Assembly (NCBI RefSeq): GCF_907165205.1
Contig: NC_058195.1
Location: 23,704,936 to 23,768,935, forward strand
Length of the DNA stretch: 64,000 bases
Origin: Coccinella septempunctata
Taxonomy: Eukaryota; Arthropoda; Insecta; Coleoptera; Coccinellidae
Direction: 5' to 3'
Shown here: positions 20,197-29,289 of the stretch, in pieces
How the letters are laid out: the number at the start of each line of letters is the position of its first letter
How positions within the stretch are numbered: the first letter of the stretch is position 1
The notes under the pieces: generated by a model
Told to the model about the DNA's origin: nothing
Databases searched by the model: none
The model's input: the letters and a program-made list of their open reading frames with translations, nothing else
Made by a program: the position numbers and the translations under genes

Positions 20197-22943
20197 TGAG
20201 CCTTGCGAGTGGTCTATCGTATATACAAACGCACAGTCTCTGCAGTCCAAGTATCTTGAACTGATAGCCTATGTTGCATCTTATCGTCCGACTTTCATTC
20301 TAGTAGCTGAATCCTGGCTTCATTCTGGAATTCCGGACAGCTTGGTAGCATTGCCAGGCTATTCCACCTTTAGGTATGACAGCAAGACTACAGTTGGTTA
20401 TGGTGGTGTTTGTGTCTATGTGGCTGATACTATATTAAATACCTTCTCGCTGAAGCCTTCAACACCAGATTTACCTGGAATAGATTGTTTGTTGATTGAT
20501 CTCTACAAGGGAAATTCCTGCTGTTTCACAATCGGTTGCGTCTATCGACCTCGACCTTGCCTATCCGATGGTCAATTCGCTGATATACTAGCCAGTTTGT
20601 CTACGAACAAACGAAATCTATACATAGCTGGCGATTTCAACATGCCCGATGTCGTCTGGCCTTTAACCTCTAAAGTCTACAACACTGTCTCTACCGTTCT
20701 TGTCGACACGATCCGCGATAGCAACCTCACACAATTAGTCGATTTTCCGACCCGATTTCGCAATCTACAAACTCCTTCACTCCTTGACTTGGTGCTGATC
20801 AACGATCCTGACACTGTTTCAAGCATTGAGCAGCATCCACCTCTGGGTAAATCAGATCATATTGTAATACATTCTACGTTGCAGCTCATAATCCCCTCCA
20901 ATAGTAAAAAACTCATGAAGACCCTGAAAATCACAAACTACCGTCAGCTTGATGGTCTGGCAGAGGCGGTCGACTGGGTGTCTCTGCTACGGCCGGCTGC
21001 CGATGTGGAGATTATGTGGAACATTTTCACTGAAACTTTGCAGGGGCTGGTTGACAAATGCACATCAAATAAAAGAATCCCCTACATTCGTCAAAACCAT
21101 GGATCGACGCAAATATCCTCAAGCTTATTCGTCATAAAAAATCATTGTGGCAGCGCTATACACGTCGAAAAGAGCAGAGAGACTACGATGCTCATAGAAG
21201 CTTTTCGAATTCTCTATCATCTACAATCGTAAGGGTTTTTACAAATACGTCAGGTCTACATTGAACACAAAAGTTGAAGCTCCATTGGTTAATGATCAAG
21301 GCGGTAGGCCGTGCTCGAACCCGGAAGAGTCTGCAAACCTTTTGGCTGACTCTTTTTCGTCATCCTTCACTCGAGAAACTGGTTCGCCTCCCGCATTAAT
21401 CACCCCTCGCGCGTCCGCTGAGCTCAAGGACATAACTTTTTCTCCGTCCATCGTAAGGGCCAAACTTTCTACCCTAGATGTCCAGTCTGCACCTGGAGCT
21501 GACGGATTTTCGGCAAAACTGCTCAAGGAATGTGCCAATTCTCTAGCGCTTCCCCTTTCTTTGGTCTTCACCCGGTCATTTGAGACTTCCTCCCTCCCTC
21601 CTTCTTGGCGGAGTGCACGTGTTACGCCAATTTTCAAAAAGGGAGATAAGCATTGTGCCGACAACTACCGCCCTATCAGCCTGGTCCCAGTCATAGCAAA
21701 AATTTGTGAGAGTGTTATATTGGATGAATTTCTGCAATTTTCACTTGAACACGGCACTATACCCAACTGTCAACATGGCTTCCTCCCGGGGCGCTCGGTC
21801 ATCACAAACCTTCTTGAATGCGTCAATTTCTGGTCAATGTCCCTTGACAAGGGTGACCCGGTTGATGTCATTTATCTTGATTTTGCTCGAGCCTTCGATC
21901 GCGTGCCTCATAGACGTCTCCTGAGCAAGCTCGATCATATCGGAGTTCGTGGCCGCCTCCTCTCTTGGATCGAGGCTTTTCTTTCTGACCGCACCTTCCA
22001 GGTTCGTGTTGGCGAATCTGTCTCTTCACCCAGAGTTGTCATGAGTGGATTGCCCCAGGGCTCCGTCTTGGGCCCAGTTCTTTTTCTGCTTTATGTTTCT
22101 GATTTGCCACGCCATGTCACCTCTCACTGTTCTCAGTTCGCCGATGACACCAAAATATTTGGCCCCTCCAGTAGCTCCTCTACTATACAAGACGACCTCG
22201 ACTCCATCTCACGGTGGTGCGAAGACTGGCAGCTACCACTCAACGGTGGGAAATGTGTCGTTCTCCATATGGGTGACCGCAATCCGCGTCGGATGTACCA
22301 TCTCAATGGAGTTGTTATTCCTGTTTCCAACAGCCATTGTGATTTGGGTGTAATTGTGACGGATAACCTGAGTTGGTCGGATCACATCCTCCATGCTGTC
22401 AGCAAAGCCAAAAAATCCTTATTTCTGATCCAAAAAGCATTTGGCAGGTGTGATCCCTTAACGTGCGCGGCTATATACCGAACTTATATGCGACCTATTA
22501 TGGAGTTCGCCGGGCCTGTTTGGAGTCCGACGTTGTGCCGCGATTCATCACTGCTCGAGGGTCTCCAGCGTCGTGCAACGCGTCTCCCATACGGAATCTC
22601 GCGCCCGTCATATAGTGAAAGACTCTCTATAATGAACCTACCAACTTTTATGGAGCGGAGGACTCGTGATGACCTCATCACTACTTATCGAGCGGTAAAC
22701 GATCTTTTTGGTGTTACTCTGCGCAACCTCTTCACGTTGAACACGGATGGCCGTTTGCGGGGCCATGCTTTCAAGCTCCGCAAAGAAAACTTCAAGACAG
22801 TGCAGAGGCAAAACTTTTTGTCAAACCGGATATTTGATGTGTGGAACGCGTTACCTCCTGTTGTGGTCGAGTCAGTGTCAGTGAACTCATTTAAAAACAA
22901 TTTTGACAGTTGGCATTTAAGTGATAGGAACCTTAATTTGTAG
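20197..22943 (+). pseudogene. LINE ORF2: endonuclease plus reverse transcriptase, two frameshifts
   Basis: The endonuclease domain (from about 20205) has YTNAQSLQSKYLEL, FILVAESWLHSG (catalytic E), YIAGDFNMPDVVW (D, N) and LGKSDHIVIHS (D, H). Single-base shifts occur near 21105 (an A run) and near 21228. The RT frame then stays open for 560 aa: KKGDKHCADNYRPISLV, QHGFLPGRSVITNLLE, VDVIYLDFARAFDRVPHRRL, GLPQGSVLGPVLFLLYVSDL, SQFADDTKIF (catalytic FADD) and a C-terminal WNALPPVVVESVSVNSFK block. It encodes the machinery for target-primed reverse transcription of a CR1/Jockey-type element. It is nearly intact and is the youngest-looking LINE in the intron. Confidence 0.93.
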
Positions 22944-23068
22944 TTTTTTTTTTTTCCATGTTCTGGTTTTGATTTATTCTGGATTATTCTGTTTCTTTTT
23001 TTTTGTGAGTTTATAGGCATTGCCTAAACTCTTATCCCTGTTAATAATAATAATAATAATAATAAAAA
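22944..23068 (+). repeat. LINE 3' UTR ending in (TAA)n
   Basis: Short T-rich 3' UTR after the ORF2 stop, ending in about nine TAA/AAT units at 23042-23068. This gives the 3' boundary of the LINE. Confidence 0.75.
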
Positions 23069-23219
23069 ATAGAACCCTCTATTTGAATTTAGTGGGTTAT
23101 GAATTAAATACAAAAAAAATACAAAATTGAAATTAGTGACTAATAAATAGTGAAGAAATATTATTCGCAAATATGCACAAACAAAGAGGAAAAAAAATAC
23201 AATCATGAGCTCATGAAAA

Positions 23220-23700
23220 AGTAAACCGATCAAACAAAAAACTCCGTCTTTTTGGCCTCACATTCAAAACTCGAAAATTCTCCTGACTCTCAGACGAAAG
23301 GACAGGAGGGATAACCTCAAATATTCAATACTGCCACAGTTTTCATTAAAAGTCTTGAGCATTCTATACAAAGTTCTCCTAAAAGGTATTTTAAATAATT
23401 CCGAACATCTCAGCACACTGGGATATTGAACTGGAACCTAAAAAGGATTTCCGGGTTTTGAGTTAGTTCATTAATTGTCTTGAAGACAATAATCGAGCCG
23501 ACGATGGCTCTCCTACCCTGTAGTTTCACGATCCCATGCTTTCGCATCAATGGAGAATAGTCGCTATTTTCATTGGGAGTTTGAGACCTATATGCAAGAA
23601 ACCTGAGAAATCACCTCTGAACTCTTTCTATCCTATCAATATGAACTTGTTATGTGAAACTGACACCATCGCATATTCGTGAAAAAAAATTTTATGTTAG
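23220..23700 (-). pseudogene. Degraded LINE ORF2 C-terminal remnant
   Basis: The minus strand, with many stops, gives IDRIERVQ, QGRRAIVGSIIVFKTINEL and an LTLRLSFRLRVRRI-like segment, recognisable as the same thumb/C-terminal block as LINEs at 1.8-2.1 kb and 48.0-48.5 kb. It is very diverged. Confidence 0.5.
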
Positions 23701-24123
23701 GCGAATCTAATTTTTATCGTCATTTGAATGAAATTCCAATAGAAATGAGTGAAGTTTGAAAAAATTAGTGTCATTGATATTAACATTCATCAATATGTTT
23801 ATAGGGCTAGGACCAGCAAATGGTACCTGAAAGAGCGCTCGCTAGGAAAGTTTTTATAGGCTAGGCGCTTTCCCGTACAACCAAACTGTGTTACATCAAT
23901 TTTTGATATCTTTCTGATATCAAATTTGTGATAACACGTGGAATGATATCCATTGGCTATCGATTTTCGATACTCACGTGATAGCAAAAAGTGGAATAGG
24001 ATTTTAGGATCTGTCTCTGGTTGCCATTTCTTTACACACGCTTCATTGTTTTCAGATTGTAAAGATATTTTTTTTTTCCTTTCACCATCTCTATGGGTTT
24101 TGTCTAACTTTGATCGGACAAAG
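23701..24123. other. Unassigned intronic sequence
   Basis: No element recognised. Several CACGTG and ATATC palindromic words occur near 23900-23990, without further structure. Confidence 0.35.

Positions 24124-24179
<56 letters not shown>
24124..24179. repeat. (TA)n microsatellite at left edge of the PLE palindrome
   Basis: An almost pure TA tract directly abutting the palindrome. A similar TA tract lies beyond the right arm at 26700-26800. Confidence 0.9.
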
Positions 24180-25269
24180 AATCTATATCAATAACGGGTT
24201 ATTGGATGAGAAAGGACTGCAATTATGTGAAACTCATTTATTCATCGTCGACGTTTCGGCTCATGTCTGAGCCTTCTTCAGGACTCTACAAGGTAATAAT
24301 AATATGTTATAATACAATGTATAACACATCAACATGAGACTTACTGAATAGTCGAGGTTAAAATTATTTCTAGCATCAAAACAAGTCAACAAGTAGTCAG
24401 CAGAAGGCAACATATATCACAACAGGTGAAAAGCCATATGAATAGAATTGTTAGGCACCAAAAGTCAGTATATTCTAAAATCAAATTTCTTAAATTTCAG
24501 AAAGAAGTACGAAAATTGCACATATGCAACGTTGGTGGAAACAATACAATTGAGGTTACATCACAGAACACATGATACAATACATGAATAATTCTTTTTC
24601 TTTGTATATCAACCAGAATCAACTGACACATCTCGGACAACATTATTATGTCTGTATGTAAATAAAAAGGAATATATATTACTGATATTTTCAATGTCCT
24701 TTCTAGAATTCATCACATTTTTGGTTCCTTTAATATGAAACATTTCTAAGAACGATCGCTTGTTTAAATTCCTTTCGAACTCCAATATCTTAGTCGAGTT
24801 ATAATCCATTACATGTTTGGTTTTTCTACAGTGCTCAGCAAGAGCACAAATTTTTTTGGGATTTTTTATGTCGCTTTTGTGTTGAGTAAGTCTCTTCTTA
24901 ACTTGTTGGGAGGTTTGGCCTATGTAGCCTAAATTACATGACAAGCATGGAACATGATACACAACTCCCCTCATCTTCATTTTATCAATCCTATCCTTAA
25001 CAGTAGAATAAAGACCGGCTATACTAAATTGATTCTTTACTGCTATTTTTAAACTAGGTTCCTTTAACAGATTGATCAACTTATGAGTAACATCAGGTAT
25101 AGCTGGTAAAGATGCATAAGTAATCGGTGTTGAGACTTCGAGTTGAGATCCGTTTCCACCACCTCTTGCATCACCCAAACTTTGTGACATATCACCCGAT
25201 TGCAATCGTGCAGATGTATTAAAAATTAATTTGCTGCACATTGCTCTAGGATATCCGTTCTTTACAATT
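24180..25269 (-). mobile_element. Penelope-like element, inverted partial copy (left arm of palindrome)
   Basis: A minus-strand copy of the PLE 3' half. A 210-aa open frame (25241 to 24609) is identical in amino acids to the C-terminal part of the plus-strand copy: MRGVVYHVPCLSCNLGYIGQ (GIY-YIG), TQHKSDIKNPKKICALAEHC and FLEMFHIKGTKN. The arm is 1,090 bp and mirrors 25581-26670 base for base in length. Its end carries a hammerhead-like motif. It lacks the reverse transcriptase. Confidence 0.92.
24245..24292 (-). ncRNA. Hammerhead-ribozyme-like motif, left arm
   Basis: Minus strand: GTC then CTGAAGA (24281-24275), stem II GGCTC-AGACAT-GAGCC, GAAAC (24257-24253) and GTCGAC. Helix III is the palindrome ACGT, the cleavage base would be C, and helix I is GTC/GAC. 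It is a mirror copy of the motif at 26569. PLE terminal repeats are known to carry such minimal hammerheads. Confidence 0.58.
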
Positions 25270-26241
25270 GCGGTTCCTGCTGATCAGATCCAGTTCGTCC
25301 TTGATAGTTTTAACAGTTTCAATCAGCATATTAAGTTCACAATAGAGGAGGAAACAAACAATTCTGTTCCCTTTCTTGACACAAGAGTGATAAGAACAAG
25401 TGATAATAAATTAAAGATTGATTGGTTCAGAAAGAGCAGTAGCTCTGGTAGATATATCAACTTCTTATCAAGTCATCCTCTGAAACAAAAGATTAATCTG
25501 ATTATTGGTATGAAAGAGAGAATCAGTAGAATTTCTCATCCAACTCTCCTAATGAAGAATTTGAAAATCTTTTATGATTTAATTGTAAAGAACGGATATC
25601 CTAGAGCAATGTGCAGCAAATTAATTTTTAATACATCTGCACGATTGCAATCGGGTGATATGTCACAAAGTTTGGGTGATGCAAGAGGTGGTGGAAACGG
25701 ATCTCAACTCGAAGTCTCAACACCGATTACTTATGCATCTTTACCAGCTATACCTGATGTTACTCATAAGTTGATCAATCTGTTAAAGGAACCTAGTTTA
25801 AAAATAGCAGTAAAGAATCAATTTAGTATAGCCGGTCTTTATTCTACTGTTAAGGATAGGATTGATAAAATGAAGATGAGGGGAGTTGTGTATCATGTTC
25901 CATGCTTGTCATGTAATTTAGGCTACATAGGCCAAACCTCCCAACAAGTTAAGAAGAGACTTACTCAACACAAAAGCGACATAAAAAATCCCAAAAAAAT
26001 TTGTGCTCTTGCTGAGCACTGTAGAAAAACCAAACATGTAATGGATTATAACTCGACTAAGATATTGGAGTTCGAAAGGAATTTAAACAAGCGATCGTTC
26101 TTAGAAATGTTTCATATTAAAGGAACCAAAAATGTGATGAATTCTAGAAAGGACATTGAAAATATCAGTAATATATATTCCTTTTTATTTACATACAGAC
26201 ATAATAATGTTGTCCGAGATGTGTCAGTTGATTCTGGTTGA
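25231..26241 (+). CDS. Penelope-like element: RT C-terminal end, linker and GIY-YIG endonuclease, 5'-truncated
   Basis: A 336-codon open frame. The first 13 codons come from the antisense arm. From about 25270 it encodes the tail of the RT (DQIQFVLDSFNSFNQHIKFT, EEETNNSVPFLDTRV), the connector SSHPLKQKINLIIGMKERIS and NGYPRAMCSKLIFN, then the GIY-YIG nuclease (YHVPCLSCNLGYIGQTSQ, KRLTQHKSDIKNP, AEHCRKTKHVMD). The polymerase catalytic core is absent, so this is not an autonomous element, yet no stop interrupts the frame. It is followed by a 3' UTR and hammerhead motif. Confidence 0.9.
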   Translation: MLHIALGYPFFTIAVPADQIQFVLDSFNSFNQHIKFTIEEETNNSVPFLDTRVIRTSDNKLKIDWFRKSSSSGRYINFLSSHPLKQKINLIIGMKERISRISHPTLLMKNLKIFYDLIVKNGYPRAMCSKLIFNTSARLQSGDMSQSLGDARGGGNGSQLEVSTPITYASLPAIPDVTHKLINLLKEPSLKIAVKNQFSIAGLYSTVKDRIDKMKMRGVVYHVPCLSCNLGYIGQTSQQVKKRLTQHKSDIKNPKKICALAEHCRKTKHVMDYNSTKILEFERNLNKRSFLEMFHIKGTKNVMNSRKDIENISNIYSFLFTYRHNNVVRDVSVDSG

Positions 26242-26670
26242 TATACAAAGAAAAAGAATTATTCATGTATTGTATCATGTGTTCTGTGATGTAACCTCAA
26301 TTGTATTGTTTCCACCAACGTTGCATATGTGCAATTTTCGTACTTCTTTCTGAAATTTAAGAAATTTGATTTTAGAATATACTGACTTTTGGTGCCTAAC
26401 AATTCTATTCATATGGCTTTTCACCTGTTGTGATATATGTTGCCTTCTGCTGACTACTTGTTGACTTGTTTTGATGCTAGAAATAATTTTAACCTCGACT
26501 ATTCAGTAAGTCTCATGTTGATGTGTTATACATTGTATTATAACATATTATTATTACCTTGTAGAGTCCTGAAGAAGGCTCAGACATGAGCCGAAACGTC
26601 GACGATGAATAAATGAGTTTCACATAATTGCAGTCCTTTCTCATCCAATAACCCGTTATTGATATAGATT
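25581..26670 (+). repeat. Right arm of 1,090-bp PLE palindrome
   Basis: The inner end AATTGTAAAGAACGGATATC (25581) mirrors the left arm ending at 25269, and the outer end GATATAGATT (26661-26670) mirrors 24180-24189. Arm lengths are equal and the protein is identical. The spacer is 311 bp (25270-25580). Confidence 0.93.
26556..26608 (+). ncRNA. Hammerhead-ribozyme-like motif, right arm
   Basis: AGAGTC-CTGAAGA (26569-26575), stem II GGCTC/GAGCC, GAAAC (26593-26597), GTC and GACGATG. Helix I is GTC/GAC, helix III is ACGT. It lies about 320 bp after the PLE stop codon. Confidence 0.58.
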
Positions 26671-26699
26671 CATAATAAGAGTTGGAGTTACCGATTTGT

Positions 26700-26700
26700 G

Positions 26701-26731
<31 letters not shown>

Positions 26732-26756
26732 TTTTGATAAAATCACAGTCTTACTA

Positions 26757-26798
<42 letters not shown>

Positions 26799-26800
26799 AT
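26700..26800. repeat. Two (TA)n tracts with a T run between
   Basis: TA tracts at about 26701-26721 and 26755-26800, separated by TTTTTTTTTTTTGATAAAATC. They flank the palindrome on the right. Confidence 0.88.
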
Positions 26801-27039
26801 AACGTTTTGTTTTGTACCTAGTATTTTATATGTATCATTCATTCATTAGGTCGGGTATCCAGGTTAGGAATACTTTTGTATTGTTCATTTATTATATATA
26901 TATTTCTCCTGTTCCATCTGATATGTAATTTGACGCAAGTGAGAATTTGCTGACCAAGATTTTTTGATTTGGCACTGCTGACCCTGCCATCTCTAACGGA
27001 TCTCCATTGCACATGACCGTACCACTAAAAATTTTTTAC

Positions 27040-27205
27040 CTCTTTCTGTTTTTCCACCAATACGGTATCCTGCTCTATTTTTATCATCAACTTGTCCGTT
27101 TTCGCAGAAGCAACAATCAGTTTTGGCTGCAGTTCTCTCAATTCGTCTTGCATTATACTGACTTGTCCAGCAGCAAAATCTAATTTGTCCAATCCTGTTT
27201 CATAT
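27040..27205 (-). CDS. Axonemal dynein heavy chain exon (stalk coiled coil), upstream neighbour of the 6.3-kb exon
   Basis: A 166-bp minus-strand exon: one base completing a codon, then 55 codons from YETGLDKLDFAAGQVSIMQD through ELRELQPKLIVASAKTDKLM to VEKQKE. The acceptor is TTACAG above 27205 and the donor GTAAAA below 27040. The text is the N-terminal part of stalk helix CC1, and its last residue joins in phase to the exon at 6283-6486 (KQKE followed by IVGADEAVANEA), exactly as in dynein heavy chains. The stalk carries the microtubule-binding tip of the motor. The exon before it, ending with two bases of a probable Arg codon, is not visible to me in the window. Confidence 0.92.
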
Positions 27206-27648
27206 CTGTAAGTAAAACAAACAAAGTAGTTTATTCATTATTTCATCTCCATTTCTGAGTGAACTTTTCATTACATTACTACAATTCTATTTCTCGATCA
27301 AGGAAAATTTGGGTTTCACAAGTAGTGGATTACCATTAGACTGTAAAATGAAAAAATGTAGGAACCCACAGAACATGCATTTCGGAACAAATCTTTTTAT
27401 CAGATTCTCCATATGCCTTATGAAAATGTTTATCCATAAAAAATTGTTGCTTTTTTCGAAATCGGCAATTTTTTTCGAAAATATACAAAATAGTACCGGA
27501 ATTGTCAGAATTGTCAGGCGGGAGAGCGTTTTGAAAAAATTTCACATACACTCAAGGATTTTTCTCTAGCTATCATTTGGTGACTCTGGTTTCGGTCATG
27601 ATCTTCAAGGTCAAATGCGTTTTTTTGTGGAAAACCCCTTCTAGACGG

Positions 27649-29289
27649 AGAGCCAGAGCCAAAAAAATCTCTGAATTTCTTAAGCCTGGTTTTTTCTCAG
27701 GTGATTACAATCATAATATACAATAAAATGCTGCGGTCAGTCAACTAGATGTTAGAACATGTGCCTCTGGTGCGCGGTCAAACATGTCGTGATTACCGAC
27801 ATAATAAAATCAATTTCTTAAGGCTGAAACTTTATAAACTTTTGTATTTTGGTATGTAAATCAAAATTATGATAGTCAGTCAACGTCCGATCGGGACACA
27901 GCTGGTCAGTCAGCTTCAATGTGCGTAGCGTCGTTTATAAGGATGCAATTCGTTTATTAAGCGTGAAATTTTTTTTGGAACTACTACGGACTATATTATT
28001 GATAAATAAAATGGTCAGTCAGCCATTCCGTAGTACAACGCCCGTCAGTCAGTGGATAAGAAATTAAATTTTTTCGCTCCCTATAGATATTGCATCATAA
28101 TCATTTAAAGTATAACACATTTATTTTTATGAAATCAACAGGATACTTAACGAACATGGGTATACGCACAAGTAAGAACTCATTGATTTTCAAACATTTC
28201 TAAAATTTATTTAATTCATTAACGATAACAAGCTATAAAGAATCATCACATGATTCATCATCTGAATCCATATCATCATTTTCACTATCGTGATCTGACA
28301 AGTCGAGCTCGGGTGTTGCAGAATCTGAAAAATAAATAAAATTCAGTGAAAAAGTATTTTTGTGATTGTTTAATCCAGACAAAGATATTTCTGTATTTTC
28401 TTGTACAGGTTGAATAATGACATCTTGTTCAAGTTCTGGTCATTGGTCGCCTTTGAACCAATCAAAGTCATATTTCTCATCCACCAATTTTGACCCGTAG
28501 TCTGTAGGAGATAGCTCCGTTGGAATTTGACGGTGAGCATTACGCCAAATATTTGAAATGAAGCTCGCTCTTAAGAACTGCTGCATCAATTGGTATGGTG
28601 GCATACTCGACCCATCTACATTCTATATTTTAATTTTAAAAGGATCATTTGTGGTGCATAAGCATTTATACGTCTGTGAAAATAAAACGAATCTTGCCTC
28701 GTCAATTCATTGAATTTTTTTCAAGCCGTATAAATGGCAAACAAATTCTTGAACCTTATTGAACATGTTATTCTGATTGCTTGCATCTACAAATCCAAGG
28801 TCAGCGAATGTTTTGTGAAAATCTTCGCTTTGCTTCATTATCTGCAGAGGTCTTTTTTTTACCTTTCTTGTAAAAAGCTGGGTTAAAATCACATCCAGTC
28901 AAAGTATGCAGTCCAGGAAGAGCATTGCAAACAGAATTTCCTAATTCTTGATGCATTCTACTGACATTAATCATCCTTTGATGCTTTCCAGTCATACGTC
29001 TAGTCCAGTCTACGCACATTGAAGCTGACTGACCAGCTGTGTCCCGATCGGACGCTGACTGACTATCATAATTTTGATTTGGATACCAAAATACAAATGT
29101 TTATAAAGTTTCAGCCTTAAGAAATTGATTTTATTATGTCGGTAATCACGACATGTTTGACCTCGCACCAGAGGCACATGTTCTAACATCCACTTAACTG
29201 ACCGCAGCATTTTATTGTATATTATGATTGTAATCACCTGAGAAAAAACCAGGCTTAATAAATTCAGAGACTTTTTTGGCTCTGGCTCT
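27649..29289 (-). mobile_element. DNA element with 280-bp inverted arms and an internal gene remnant
   Basis: The left arm 27649-27928 and right arm 29010-29289 are inverted copies of equal length, with outer words AGAGCCAGAGCC and GGCTCTGGCTCT. TTAA follows the first 30 bp of each end (TTAAGCCTGG and its mirror). GTCAGTCA or its complement recurs near the ends (about 27735, 27873, 27904, 28012, 28045, and inverted at 29033 and 29053), as transposase-binding sites often do. The gene inside runs on the minus strand. Confidence 0.75.
28255..29040 (-). pseudogene. Unknown transposon-borne protein (common insect/cnidarian repeat family), broken
   Basis: Minus-strand pieces read VCNALPGLHTLTGCDFNPAF then YKKGK, FHKTFADLGFVDASNQ, KVQEFVCHLYGLKK, VDGSSMPPYQLMQQFLRASF, then ISNIWRNAH and KYDFDWFKGDQ. 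The last part, after a TTTTTCAG acceptor near 28326, is acidic: ATPELDLSDHDSENDDMDSD. I recognise this order of motifs as a repeated uncharacterised protein family in animal genomes but cannot name it or give an activity. Stops and a frameshift between 28.85 and 28.87 kb show that it is dead. Confidence 0.6.

Noticed and set aside
21296..22353. Additional frames within the LINE ORF2 (several of 65-122 codons on both strands)
   Set aside because: They are shadows of the RT frame, with no independent motifs.
23041..23068. CRISPR-like or regulatory repeat
   Set aside because: It is a simple TAA microsatellite at the end of a LINE; no spacers or prokaryotic context exist anywhere in the window.
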